12,574 nucleotides of DNA from Deltaproteobacteria bacterium. GTDB lineage: Bacteria > Desulfobacterota > JADFXK01. Positions 1 to 7,633 of this stretch are shown piece by piece (position 1 is the stretch's first letter; each line of letters opens with the position of its first letter). The stretch is taken from contig JADFYA010000065.1 of NCBI GenBank assembly GCA_015233285.1, positions 1-12,574 on the forward strand, written 5' to 3'. The translations under genes were made by a program, and so were the position numbers. The notes beneath the pieces are model-generated. The model was not told the origin of the DNA, ran no database searches, and saw only the letters and a list, made by a program, of their open reading frames with translations.

Positions 1-48
1 TCATGATTATTCGTGGGGCAGCCTCCTGATGTCCCATGATTCTCTCCA
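1..48. repeat. 48-bp perfect inverted copy of 2122-2169
   Basis: Position i matches the complement of position 2170-i for all of 1-48, and the match breaks at 49/2121. The partner lies in the first receiver domain of the kinase gene (about residues 696-711). The copy starts exactly at the first base of the window and ends abruptly, leaving kinase coding sequence from about 49 on. That is the pattern of a contig-edge chimera or a shared assembly-graph end, not of a natural promoter region. It supplies the apparent ATG at 36, and it contains a TGA at 27-29 in the same frame. The match is seen directly; its origin is inferred. Confidence 0.95.
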
Positions 49-3000
49 TATTAGATAGTCTGGTCCAGATGCTGCCTGATGCGGTAGAAATTTTGGACGA
101 GCAGGGTGTGGTTATTTTCGGACAGCCCGGTGGCGAGGTCTCAGAACTACATCCGATTGATCTGGAGGGAGTGCGCCTGGGATGGGTTCGGGGCGGGCCG
201 CGAAGTTCATTGCTTGCCTCGGTGCTGGCTTATATAGTTGGTCGGGAGCACGAAAAAAAAGAATTAGTTGCCGAGACATTAGATACATATAAAGAAATTA
301 CGCTGCTCCACAAGATGGCCGAAAACCTGGCCGCCTCCCTTGATTTGAAAAGCGTGGCCGGCCTGGTGATTGAACATGCCCGGGAAGTCGTCACGGCAGA
401 CGCCGTCTCGATTATGATCCTGAATCAAGAATCCGGCGTGTTGGAAATGCTGGCTGCGGTTGGTCAAAATCCTCCCGAAAAAATGTTTACGAGACCAGGG
501 TTGGGCATCGCCGGAGATGTCTTCTTGTCCGGTAAGGCTGAAATTATCAATGATGTGGTTCATGACCCCCGGTATATTCCCAGCGCTTCCCCGGTCAGCT
601 CCATGATTTCCGCTCCGCTCAAAACAGGGCATAGAATAATCGGCGTCATCAGTGTCAGTAGCCGGGAGCCCATGCCATACACCGCCCGGGACTTGAAACT
701 CATCAATACCTTGGCCGCTCAAGCCGCAGTAGCTATTGAGAACTCGAGATTATATCATGATCTCAAAGCCTCAGAAAAAGAATACCGGGCTTTGTATGAA
801 AATGCCATTGAAGGCATCTTCCAGAGCACTCCTGCCGGCCGTTATCTCAGTGCCAATCCTTCCATGAGCAAGATTCTGGGTTATGAATCTCCTGAAGAAC
901 TGGTCTCCTCCATCACCGACCTGGCCCATCAAGTCTACGTGAATCCTGATGACCGACGTGTAGTTACTCAACTCCTCCTTGAAAAAGGTCAGGCCATCGG
1001 GTTGGAAGCCCCATTTCGGCGAAAGGACGGCAAGATCATCTATGTCTCTATCTCGGCCCGGGTCGTCCGCAGTAAGTCGGGGAAGGTGCTTTATTACGAA
1101 GGATCGTTGGTAGATATCACGGAACAGAAAGAAAAGGAAAAAGCCGAAAAAGAGCGGGAAGCAGCCCTGGCGGCCAACCGGGCGAAGAGTGAATTTTTGG
1201 CCAGCATGAGCCACGAAATCCGCACGCCCATGAACGCCATCTTGGGGATGGCCGATATTTTGTGGGAGACCAATCTCAGTCCGGAACAGCGGCAGTATGT
1301 TCATACCTTTAGATCAGCCGGTGAAAATTTGCTGGATATTATTAATGATATACTTGATCTCTCCAAGGTTGAGGCCGGTCAGTTCGAATTGGAGTCAATT
1401 GATTTTGATCTTCGTGAACTGGTTGAAAAAACAAATAAGATATTGGCTATGCGGGCATACGAAAAAGGATTGGAGCTGCCTTGCCGGGTCGCTTCCGAAA
1501 TCCCTAACATTTTAATCGGTGATCCTACTCGGTTACGACAGATACTGGTCAACTTGATGGGCAATGCAATTAAGTTTACCGAGACGGGGGAAGTCGTGTT
1601 GCGGGTGATACCTGATGAACAGGCGGGGGAACCGGGGGCCCTGTTGTTTTCCGTCGAGGACACGGGCATCGGCATTGCCGTGGAGCATCAACAGTTAATT
1701 TTTGAAAGCTTTACCCAGGCGGACTCTTCCACCACTCGTAAACATGGCGGCACTGGTTTGGGGCTGACCATTTCCAAGAAGCTGGTGGAGATGATGGGTG
1801 GCCGTATCTGGGTGGAGAGTCGTCCCGGCCGAGGATCTACTTTTTATTTTACGGTGAAACTGGGTGTTAGGGAAGGATGTTTAGATCAGCGGCCACAACT
1901 TGAAATGAATGTAAATGGGCTCAAGGCTCTGATCGTGGATGACAATGCGACCAACCGGATGATTCTAAACGATACGCTTTCCGGCTGGGGGGCGGTGGTG
2001 ACGGAGGTGGAAAACGGTCTTCAGGCCATAGATTTGCTGGCCCAGGCCCATGATGCCGGGAAGCCTTTTGGCTTACTGCTGATTGACCGCCGGATGCCGG
2101 ATATGGACGGATTTGCCATGGTGGAGAGAATCATGGGACATCAGGAGGCTGCCCCACGAATAATCATGATGATTACTTCCGACGATCCTTGTGATGACCG
2201 GGACAGCCTGACCGGTTTTCTGGTCAAGCCGGTCGGACGATCGGAGTTGATGGACGCTGTGTTGCATGTCACCGGAAACATGGATCGCATGAATGATAAG
2301 GTCAGCGGGGAATTCCGGGAGAACGGGACCATCAGCCTTCCCGCGCTGGATATTTTGTTGGTTGAAGACAATCATAGTAACCGGAGACTTGTCGAACTCT
2401 ACCTCAAAAACACCTTGTGTCGTCTCGACATGGCCGAAAATGGCCAGGTCGCGGTGGAAAAATTCGTGGCCTCCCGGTACGACCTGGTGTTGATGGATAT
2501 AGTCATGCCGGTGACCGATGGGTTTGAAGCGACGAGGCAAATCAGAGAATGGGAAAAACTGAACTCCAGACCCCCTACCGAAATCGTGGCTCTTACCGCT
2601 CATGCCTTCAAGGGAGATAAGCAAAGATGCCTCGACGCCGGCTGTAATGATTATTTGACCAAACCGATTAATAAAGACAGGCTGTTCAAAACAATTCAAA
2701 ATTTTGTCATGAAAAGGAAAGGCGACGGCGGTGCAGCAACTATGACTTCTTCTCCGCCGGCGGGGAAGGCCGATCGGCCGCGAGAGATGACATCTGTCCG
2801 GCCGGCCACTGAAAAACCGCCGACTCCGCCGGAAATGGGGCAGAAGATGGATTATGTTGTCAAGGTGAATTCGATTCTGGAAGATTTGATCCCAGAATTT
2901 ATCAGTGACTATCGGAATTATATCAGTTCCATGCACCAGTCCCTGGCTGGTGGGAATTTTGACGCCTTGAAGCGGATCGCCCATAGCATCAAGGGTTCAG

Positions 3001-3143
3001 CCGGTAGCTACGGGTTCATATATCTAGGCGAACTCGGACTGGCCATTGAACTTGCCTCCAAAAAGGCCGACACCGCGGCCATCGCCGATCACCTGGCCGT
3101 TTTTGCGGATTATCTGGATCGGGTGGTGATAGAATATTATTGA
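36..3143 (+). CDS. Hybrid sensor histidine kinase (GAF-PAS-HisKA-HATPase-REC-REC-Hpt), 5' end unreliable
   Basis: A soluble multi-step phosphorelay kinase of 1035 residues with no clear membrane segment. Domains in order: a short N-terminal module with a conserved-looking GWVRG segment (about 12-80), GAF (about 85-240), PAS (about 245-365), a short charged coiled linker, HisKA with H393 in [10 protein letters not shown], and HATPase_c with N510, the EDTGIGIA box at 541-548 and [10 protein letters not shown] at 571-580. Receiver 1 follows (D635/D636, phospho-acceptor D684, K731), then receiver 2 (D778, D821, T854, K876), a Pro-rich linker (about 897-940) and Hpt with H983 in [10 protein letters not shown]. 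All catalytic and phosphotransfer residues are present. By family logic, phosphate would pass H393 to a receiver Asp to H983 and then to an unlinked response regulator. The input ligand is unknown. The ATG at 36 lies in an inverted stray segment (1-48), so the gene probably began further upstream. The next in-frame ATG is at 69. Confidence 0.93.
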   Translation: MILSILDSLVQMLPDAVEILDEQGVVIFGQPGGEVSELHPIDLEGVRLGWVRGGPRSSLLASVLAYIVGREHEKKELVAETLDTYKEITLLHKMAENLAASLDLKSVAGLVIEHAREVVTADAVSIMILNQESGVLEMLAAVGQNPPEKMFTRPGLGIAGDVFLSGKAEIINDVVHDPRYIPSASPVSSMISAPLKTGHRIIGVISVSSREPMPYTARDLKLINTLAAQAAVAIENSRLYHDLKASEKEYRALYENAIEGIFQSTPAGRYLSANPSMSKILGYESPEELVSSITDLAHQVYVNPDDRRVVTQLLLEKGQAIGLEAPFRRKDGKIIYVSISARVVRSKSGKVLYYEGSLVDITEQKEKEKAEKEREAALAANRAKSEFLASMSHEIRTPMNAILGMADILWETNLSPEQRQYVHTFRSAGENLLDIINDILDLSKVEAGQFELESIDFDLRELVEKTNKILAMRAYEKGLELPCRVASEIPNILIGDPTRLRQILVNLMGNAIKFTETGEVVLRVIPDEQAGEPGALLFSVEDTGIGIAVEHQQLIFESFTQADSSTTRKHGGTGLGLTISKKLVEMMGGRIWVESRPGRGSTFYFTVKLGVREGCLDQRPQLEMNVNGLKALIVDDNATNRMILNDTLSGWGAVVTEVENGLQAIDLLAQAHDAGKPFGLLLIDRRMPDMDGFAMVERIMGHQEAAPRIIMMITSDDPCDDRDSLTGFLVKPVGRSELMDAVLHVTGNMDRMNDKVSGEFRENGTISLPALDILLVEDNHSNRRLVELYLKNTLCRLDMAENGQVAVEKFVASRYDLVLMDIVMPVTDGFEATRQIREWEKLNSRPPTEIVALTAHAFKGDKQRCLDAGCNDYLTKPINKDRLFKTIQNFVMKRKGDGGAATMTSSPPAGKADRPREMTSVRPATEKPPTPPEMGQKMDYVVKVNSILEDLIPEFISDYRNYISSMHQSLAGGNFDALKRIAHSIKGSAGSYGFIYLGELGLAIELASKKADTAAIADHLAVFADYLDRVVIEYY

Positions 3144-3164
3144 CCTGGAAGAGGGCGCGTGATC

Positions 3165-3263
3165 GTGACTTCGGATGCAGTTGTCAACAGCCATGACCGG
3201 TTTTTCAAGCGTTTTCGTCTCCAATCATTTCTAGTTGAAAGAGGCGCTGGACGATGTCTTTAA
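3165..3263 (+). pseudogene. Possible N-terminal remnant of an Rpn/YhgA-like PD-(D/E)XK gene
   Basis: A short reading frame starts with GTG at 3165, behind a purine-rich GGAAGAGGG stretch (3147-3155), and stops at 3261-3263 after 32 codons. It contains SHDRFFKRF, followed by a segment resembling SFLVERG. HD-x-FFK near the N-terminus is the usual opening of Rpn/YhgA-like nuclease-fold proteins. The matching C-terminal part lies just downstream in another frame (3283-3792), and the catalytic core that should lie between them is absent. I read this as the front end of a gene that lost its middle. The match is short, so chance resemblance is possible. Confidence 0.4.
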
Positions 3264-3282
3264 CAACCAAAGAGGTGATGCT

Positions 3283-3792
3283 ATGCCCGGTTTAGCCGAA
3301 ATATGGTTCCAAGGAGGTCTCCAAGAAGGTCTCCGTGGGGTGCAAGCGATGTTGCGGGAGACGATTTTGGAAATCCTCGGGAGCAGATTCGGCCAGGTTA
3401 CTTCAACGATCGGAGATCGGATCAAGGCCATAGCCGACACCGCCGTGCTAACGGAATTGCGCAAGAAAACATTGGTTGTCGGTTCGTTGGAAGAGTTTCA
3501 GGGGATCATTGGTGTTGTTTGTAAATGGACCCCGGAAGAATGCGAGAGATGGCGTCAACTCTGGTATGAAACGGGGGTTGAGGAGGGTCGAGCGAAGATC
3601 GTGCGGAGAGATATATCAGAGATCCTGGAGTATCGATTCGAGTCTATTCCTTCGTCCATAGCCGAACAGATTGAACGAATTTATGACCTCACCCAACTCG
3701 TCGGGTTACGTGAAAAGGCCTGGCTGATTCCCTCGTTGGAGGAATTTGGAACTCTCGTCGATGAAATTGTTGCCGCCAATTTGGATAGGTAG
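3283..3792 (+). CDS. Duplicated Rpn/DUF4351-like C-terminal domain protein (no nuclease core)
   Basis: A helical, soluble protein of 169 residues. It contains two tandem copies of a unit of about 70 residues. Copy A (about 7-77) runs IWFQGGLQEG ... EILGSRFG ... I..RI..I.D ... L..LR.K ... GSLEEF. Copy B (about 93-160) runs LWYETGVEEG ... EILEYRFE ... I..QI..IYD ... L..LR.K ... PSLEEF. The EGR/EGL-rich helix, then I-L-x-x-RF and a closing SLEEF, resembles the C-terminal tail (DUF4351-like) of Rpn/YhgA-family proteins, which normally follows a PD-(D/E)XK domain missing here. I chose ATG 3283 because AGAGG at 3271-3275 sits 7 bases upstream; a longer TTG start at 3235 is possible but has no such site. 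It may be a decayed gene or a surviving stand-alone domain. Function is unknown. Confidence 0.7.
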   Translation: MPGLAEIWFQGGLQEGLRGVQAMLRETILEILGSRFGQVTSTIGDRIKAIADTAVLTELRKKTLVVGSLEEFQGIIGVVCKWTPEECERWRQLWYETGVEEGRAKIVRRDISEILEYRFESIPSSIAEQIERIYDLTQLVGLREKAWLIPSLEEFGTLVDEIVAANLDR

Positions 3793-3890
3793 GATGAATC
3801 GCCCCTTGGAAGAATGACAATAGCCATATCGAATACTTACCACTGATTGATTAACCTCTCAACCGACATGATGGAGAATTCGCTAAAGAT

Positions 3891-4649
3891 ATGAAATACA
3901 TCAAATACGGAGACAAAAATGGCGCCATTGCTTTTGGAGTAGACGAAGGCGTCGGATTTCGCCGGATCAGCGGCAATTTCTTGGAACCATATCAGGTTAC
4001 CGGACCGGAGATCTCTTTGTCCGAAGTGCGCCTGCTGGCCCCGGTGACGCCGTCCAAGGTGGTGGCCATCGGCTTGAACTACCGCGACCATGCCCAGGAA
4101 ATGGGGCTTAAGCTGCCGGAAGAACCGTTGCTGTTTCTGAAGCCGGCCTCCTCGGTGATTGGACCGGGTGACGGCATCGTTTATCCAGCCATGTCCCGGC
4201 AGGTTGACTATGAAGCTGAAATGGGAGTAGTTATCGGTAAGACGGCTAAGAATGTCGAAGTCAATCAAGCTGCCGACTATATTTTCGGCTACACCTGCCT
4301 GAATGACGTCACGGCCCGGGATTTGCAAGCCAAAGACAAGCAGTGGACAAGGGCCAAGGGCTTTGACACCTTTTGTCCCCTGGGCCCATGGGTCGTCTCC
4401 GGGTTGACCCCGGATAGTCTGGATATCCAGTGTCTGTTGAACGGTCAGGTCAAGCAGTCTTCAAACACTCGTCATCTACTATTCAATGTCTTTGAACTGG
4501 TCTCTTTCATTTCCAAAGTCATGACCCTGCAACCGGGTGATGTGATCGCCACCGGGACAACTTCGGGAATTGGGCCGATGACTCCAGGCGATGAGGTGGA
4601 GGTTCGGATAGCCGGGATCGGCTCTTTGGTCAATCGGATCGTGGGCTGA
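3891..4649 (+). CDS. Fumarylacetoacetate hydrolase (FAH) family protein
   Basis: A cytoplasmic enzyme of 252 residues, the usual size for a compact FAH-fold protein with a short N-terminal domain. The sequence shows the family core: [14 protein letters not shown] (59-72), [13 protein letters not shown] (82-94) and the metal ligands E108 and E110 in [11 protein letters not shown] plus D139 in [22 protein letters not shown] (156-168) and [14 protein letters not shown] (215-228) follow. FAH-fold enzymes use Mg or Mn to hydrolyse, decarboxylate or tautomerise beta-diketo and oxo-acid substrates, and many bacterial copies are oxaloacetate or acylpyruvate enzymes. The exact substrate cannot be told from sequence. 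Upstream, GGAG at 3873-3876 is far from the ATG, so initiation may be weak. It stands apart from its neighbours, with about 100 bases before it and about 300 after. Confidence 0.92.
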   Translation: MKYIKYGDKNGAIAFGVDEGVGFRRISGNFLEPYQVTGPEISLSEVRLLAPVTPSKVVAIGLNYRDHAQEMGLKLPEEPLLFLKPASSVIGPGDGIVYPAMSRQVDYEAEMGVVIGKTAKNVEVNQAADYIFGYTCLNDVTARDLQAKDKQWTRAKGFDTFCPLGPWVVSGLTPDSLDIQCLLNGQVKQSSNTRHLLFNVFELVSFISKVMTLQPGDVIATGTTSGIGPMTPGDEVEVRIAGIGSLVNRIVG

Positions 4650-4788
4650 ATATTCCGGGTTTCGGGTTGGAGGAACCAGACGGACATCAAAAAAAATATG
4701 ATCGGGAACTTGTTTATAGTCAACTGGTTAGATTGCTCAGCCGGCTTGCTTCTCCAGTGACGCGGCCTCCCGGCGGACGAAAAAAGCA

Positions 4789-4817
4789 TTGACTCGTCGT
4801 TCATCCTGACTTATTTT
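4789..4817 (+). promoter_or_regulatory. Sigma70-type promoter candidate for dapL-folK
   Basis: TTGACT at 4789-4794 is followed by a 17-base spacer and TATTTT at 4812-4817. This is a good fit to TTGACA-17-TATAAT. It lies about 130 bases before the dapL ATG, with a 10-bp palindrome just downstream of the predicted start of transcription. It is a pattern match only. Confidence 0.45.
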
Positions 4818-4830
4818 GGTGAGTGGTAGG

Positions 4831-4840
4831 TTCGATCGAA
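4831..4840. promoter_or_regulatory. Perfect palindrome TTCGATCGAA, possible operator
   Basis: This 10-bp perfect inverted repeat begins about 13 bases after the putative -10 box of the dapL promoter, a suitable place for a repressor site. Ten-base palindromes also arise by chance, and no regulator is identified. Confidence 0.25.
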
Positions 4841-4946
4841 TTTAAAGAACGGCCCTATCAGTGAATGAACTGAATCTGTCGGCATCTTCGGGTGTACGCT
4901 CGTGATCTCTTTTCCACCCCAATCTCCACAGGAGACAATTCTAATT

Positions 4947-6116
4947 ATGTTTTCCGTCGCTCTGTCTAACAGAATCAAGAACCTTCCCCCGTATTTGTTT
5001 ATGGAAATAGACCGGTTAAAAGAACAGGTCAGGTCAAAAGGGGTTGACATAATCGACCTGGGTGTGGGCGATCCGGACTTGCCTACTCCGGACCACATCA
5101 TCAAGAAGTTGGCCGAGTCGGCCGCGGATCCGGCCAATCACCGCTATCCCTCCTATTCCGGGATGAACGAATTCAACAAGGTCGTGGCTGATTGGTATCT
5201 TCGCCGTTTCGGGGTCAAGGCGGATTACCGGTCCGAGGTCATCACCCTGATCGGATCCAAAGAGGGACTGGCCCACCTTCCTTTAGCCTTCATTAATCCC
5301 GGTGATCTCGCCCTGGTTCCCAGCCCGGCTTATCCGGTTTATAATGTGGCGACCATGTTCGCCGGGGGCGAGTCATTTTTTATGCCGCTAACCGCTGAAA
5401 ATGATTTTTTGCCGGACCTGGCGGCCATCCCGTCGGATGTGGCTGACCGGGCTAAAATTATGTTTATCAACTACCCCAACAATCCCACCGGCGCGGTGGC
5501 TGGGATGGATTTTTACAATGCGGTGGTTGCCTTCGCTAAAAAACACAACATTATCGTTTGCCACGACGCGGCTTATTCAGAGCTGGCCTTTGACGGTTAC
5601 AAGCCGGTCAGTTTTCTGAATGCGGCCGGGGCCATGGAGGTCGGCATCGAGTTCCATTCTCTGTCCAAGACGTATAACATGACCGGATGGCGAATCGGGT
5701 TTGCCGTGGGTCGGGCTGAAATCGTGGCCGCCGTGGGTAAAATAAAGAGCAATATTGATTCTGGGGCCTTTCAGGCGGTCCAGTGGGCTGGAATCGAGGC
5801 TCTGACGGGTGATCAGACCGTGGTGGCCGACCTGATGAAGATCTACACCGGGCGTCGGAATGTCTTGGTCAAGGGGTTGAATGAGGCCGGATTGCATGTC
5901 GAACCGCCAAAAGCGACTTTTTATCTCTGGATCAAGGTCCCGTCCGGTTGGTCATCGAATGACTTTACCATGCTCTTATTGGAAAAGGCAGGGATCGTCA
6001 CCACCCCGGGAAACGGTTTTGGCGCCCCCGGAGAAGGCTACATTCGGATGACCCTCTGCCTCCCGGCCGACCGGTTGAAGGAAGCCGTCAACCGCATAAA
6101 GGAGGTGGGGTTCTGA
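4947..6116 (+). CDS. dapL: LL-diaminopimelate aminotransferase
   Basis: A PLP enzyme of fold type I, aminotransferase class I/II, 389 residues. It converts tetrahydrodipicolinate plus glutamate directly to LL-2,6-diaminopimelate, bypassing the succinylase and acetylase routes to lysine and peptidoglycan. Visible features: the opening RIKNLPPYLFMEIDRLK (9-25) is typical of this subfamily. DLGVGDPDLPTP (37-48), NYPNNPTG (175-182), D207 and Y210 of HDAAYSELAF, the Schiff-base lysine K241 in HSLSKTYNMTGWRIG, and the substrate-binding R367 complete the set. I chose ATG 4947 over an in-frame GTG at 4902 because family members start at this point and AGGAG (4930-4934) lies upstream, although the 12-base gap is long. 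The stop overlaps the apparent folK start. Other class I aminotransferases are similar, so the exact substrate is likely rather than certain. Confidence 0.88.
   Translation: MFSVALSNRIKNLPPYLFMEIDRLKEQVRSKGVDIIDLGVGDPDLPTPDHIIKKLAESAADPANHRYPSYSGMNEFNKVVADWYLRRFGVKADYRSEVITLIGSKEGLAHLPLAFINPGDLALVPSPAYPVYNVATMFAGGESFFMPLTAENDFLPDLAAIPSDVADRAKIMFINYPNNPTGAVAGMDFYNAVVAFAKKHNIIVCHDAAYSELAFDGYKPVSFLNAAGAMEVGIEFHSLSKTYNMTGWRIGFAVGRAEIVAAVGKIKSNIDSGAFQAVQWAGIEALTGDQTVVADLMKIYTGRRNVLVKGLNEAGLHVEPPKATFYLWIKVPSGWSSNDFTMLLLEKAGIVTTPGNGFGAPGEGYIRMTLCLPADRLKEAVNRIKEVGF
6098..6107 (+). promoter_or_regulatory. Strong ribosome binding site deciding the folK CTG start
   Basis: AAAGGAGGTG lies inside the last codons of dapL, and its GGAGG core ends 7 bases before CTG 6113. 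It is the strongest Shine-Dalgarno match I noticed in the window and would make little sense unless translation restarts here. No ATG, GTG or TTG follows in the folK frame before the conserved N-terminal motif. Confidence 0.7.
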
Positions 6117-6619
6117 GCCGGGAACAACCGGATCCTGTAACGGTCTACCTGGGCCTGGGCTCTAATCTGGGAGATAAGGTCAGCCTGATTCAGTCGGCCG
6201 TTGCCCGGTTGAAGGACCTCCACGGATTCACTATCGGCCGGGTCTCGTCTCTTTACAGCACCGCGCCGGTGGGAGTGAAGGATCAAGACGACTTTGTGAA
6301 TGCCGCAGTCCAGGGGACCACGGTGCTGAGCCCGGCAGAACTACTGAGCGCCTTGAAAACAATAGAAAATGACCTGGGGCGGCGTCCCAGCCTTAGATGG
6401 GGCCCGCGAGCTATTGATCTGGACATTTTGCTTTACGGTGATCAGGTAATATCTTTTGAAAACTTGGTCATCCCGCATCCGGAGATGCACCGGCGCAGGT
6501 TTGTGCTGGTTCCGTTAAGCGAGATCGCGGCTGAGGTCAAGCATCCGATCCTCCAGGCATCCGTCCGGGAATTACTTAGTGCTCTATCCGATTTATCCCC
6601 GGTTATCCCGATGGGGTGA
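6113..6619 (+). CDS. folK: 2-amino-4-hydroxy-6-hydroxymethyldihydropteridine pyrophosphokinase
   Basis: HPPK transfers pyrophosphate from ATP to 6-hydroxymethyl-7,8-dihydropterin, just before dihydropteroate synthase in folate synthesis. The 168 residues carry YLGLGSNLGDK (12-22), SSLYSTAPVG (about 45-54), the Mg-binding D102 and D104 in RWGPRAIDLDILLYG, and PHPEMHRRRFVLVPL (121-135). The YLGLGSNLGD segment is essential to the family and lies upstream of the first TTG (6209), so the start must be earlier. No ATG, GTG or TTG occurs between the conserved segment and the dapL stop in this frame. The likely start is CTG at 6113, 7 bases after a strong AAAGGAGGTG (6098-6107) and overlapping the dapL stop as CTGA. 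Translational coupling to dapL is inferred. Identity is firm; the start is a reasoned choice. Confidence 0.9.
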   Translation: MSREQPDPVTVYLGLGSNLGDKVSLIQSAVARLKDLHGFTIGRVSSLYSTAPVGVKDQDDFVNAAVQGTTVLSPAELLSALKTIENDLGRRPSLRWGPRAIDLDILLYGDQVISFENLVIPHPEMHRRRFVLVPLSEIAAEVKHPILQASVRELLSALSDLSPVIPMG

Positions 6620-6667
6620 AAGGGCATGTGACCGCAATCGAATCAAAGCTGATAGACGGAATCGTCC

Positions 6668-7084
6668 ATGACACCTCCTTTTTTTAAGACCGGCCCGGAG
6701 CGCCGCCGATTCAGGCGGATCAGGGTGGATATTCCGGCCAACATCCGTTTAGTTGACCAGGAAAACAAGACGCCGGCCTCCCAGTTCATCCCGGTCAGCG
6801 TGGCCAATGTTTCCACGGGCGGGGTGTATGTCCGGTCCAAGCAGATATTCATCGATCGGGTCAACCTGGCTACCGCCGCCTTGATGTCGGATAATTTGCT
6901 CATAGAGGTGTCGATGACTTCACCCGACGGCGAAGTAGTCATCACCGAGTCATCGATTTGCTGGTACAATACCAGTTGGGATGAAGACCGGCAGACGATC
7001 ATCTATGAAATGGGCCTGAAATTCGTGGAACTTGACAGCCGGTTAAAAGGGGGAATAAAGAGGTTGATCAATGCCGTCACCTGA
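6668..7084 (+). CDS. PilZ domain protein (c-di-GMP receptor candidate)
   Basis: A cytoplasmic single-domain protein of 138 residues. PilZ domains bind cyclic di-GMP through an N-terminal arginine switch and a [D/N]-x-S-x-x-G motif. Both are visible: the Arg cluster ERRRFRRIRVDIPANIR (11-27) and NVSTGGVYV (47-55, with N47, S49 and G52). The remainder looks like the expected beta barrel, with YEMGLKFVEL (113-122) as the usual closing strand. A TAG at 6653-6655 in frame leaves ATG 6668 as the start; the ribosome site is weak. The gene sits 48 bases after folK and may be read through from it. No cyclase, phosphodiesterase, pilus or flagellar gene is nearby, so its target process is unknown. Confidence 0.88.
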   Translation: MTPPFFKTGPERRRFRRIRVDIPANIRLVDQENKTPASQFIPVSVANVSTGGVYVRSKQIFIDRVNLATAALMSDNLLIEVSMTSPDGEVVITESSICWYNTSWDEDRQTIIYEMGLKFVELDSRLKGGIKRLINAVT

Positions 7085-7154
7085 GCCGGCATTATCGTTG
7101 CTCCATCTTTGAACAATGCCTTGAGCTAGTCTCGACCTAAGATAGGAAAACAAT

Positions 7155-7418
7155 ATGTTGCTGCGATTGATTATGTTTGCCGTGATCGGTTACATTTCAT
7201 ACCGGGCCGTAAAAAACATTTTTGGAACCAGACAAGTGCCTCCTCCTCCACAATACAACAAAGGCATCGGTCACCCTGTGGAAGACATCATGGTCCAAGA
7301 TCCTATTTGTCAGGTCTATGTGCCCAAAGGGCAGGCGCTGGTAGTGAAGACCAACGAGCAGCCCCATTATTTTTGTAGCCGGGAGTGCCGGGACAAATAT
7401 CTCCAAAATAACTCTTGA
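7155..7418 (+). CDS. Small membrane-anchored YHS-like Cys protein
   Basis: 87 residues. The N-terminus is a single hydrophobic helix (about 2-18, LLRLIMFAVIGYISYRAV), followed by a Pro-rich linker (PPPPQ at 29-33) and a C-terminal domain with DPICQVYV (49-56), HYFCSRECRDKYL (71-83) and cysteines C52, C74 and C78. The spacing C-x21-C-x3-C with aromatic residues beside the cysteines resembles YHS/TRASH-type metal-binding domains, which handle or sense metals such as copper. By the charge rule (RAVKN after the helix) the Cys domain would face the cytoplasm. TAGGA upstream (7142-7146) is a fair ribosome site. Small proteins of this design are common in deltaproteobacteria and poorly characterised. 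The metal and partner are unknown. Confidence 0.75.
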   Translation: MLLRLIMFAVIGYISYRAVKNIFGTRQVPPPPQYNKGIGHPVEDIMVQDPICQVYVPKGQALVVKTNEQPHYFCSRECRDKYLQNNS

Positions 7419-7544
7419 CCGTCTGCCCGGTCCTGCCTTAAATGTGTCTGGTAATCTGCCGTGATGCTTTCTTAATGACTGTTGCAATCCGAGGTGGCCG
7501 GGATAAAGAAAACAAAAAACCCGGCCCAGGGTGAATGAATTTGG

Positions 7545-7572
7545 TTGCAAATTGTTAAACTCGGTCTAAAAT
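7545..7572 (+). promoter_or_regulatory. Promoter candidate for the transaldolase gene
   Basis: TTGCAA at 7545-7550, a 16-base spacer and TAAAAT at 7567-7572 give a reasonable sigma70-like pair about 60 bases upstream of the transaldolase ATG. The -10 box matches consensus at five of six bases. It is a pattern match only. Confidence 0.4.
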
Positions 7573-7633
7573 AACTCTGATCTACCTGCGAGCTGTGAGC
7601 CCGGTTAGGTAACCGTCAAAGGAGTCCACCTGA

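Larger units (their letters stand above)
4650..4946. other. Intergenic leader before dapL
   Basis: I see no convincing gene in these 297 bases. They contain a sigma70-like promoter (4789-4817), a 10-bp palindrome TTCGATCGAA (4831-4840), a small hairpin closed by a TTCG tetraloop (GCATC 4882-4886, GGTGT 4891-4895, using G-U pairs) and a purine-rich AGGAG at 4930-4934. If the promoter is real, dapL has a leader of roughly 120 nt. The layout does not look like a known lysine riboswitch. No U-tract terminator for the upstream FAH gene is visible. Confidence 0.5.

Noticed and set aside
1..2169. A phase-variable invertible segment controlling the kinase
   Set aside because: No recombinase gene is near, both arms are coding or at the sequence edge, and the copy starts exactly at base 1. 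An artefact explains it better. Kept only as an alternative in the finding.
2073..2984. A 303-codon open frame on the minus strand
   Set aside because: It lies wholly inside the kinase gene opposite intact receiver and Hpt domains, and its translation has no recognisable domain. It is a shadow of the real gene.
4472..5137. Minus-strand frames across the FAH-dapL gap
   Set aside because: They run antisense to strong FAH and dapL coding sequence, and no family features are visible in their translations.
7496..7526. GGCCGGG/CCCGGCC inverted repeat as a terminator
   Set aside because: The stem is only 7 bp with a 17-base A-rich loop, and no T-run follows on the + strand. It does not behave like an intrinsic terminator, and the structure may be chance.
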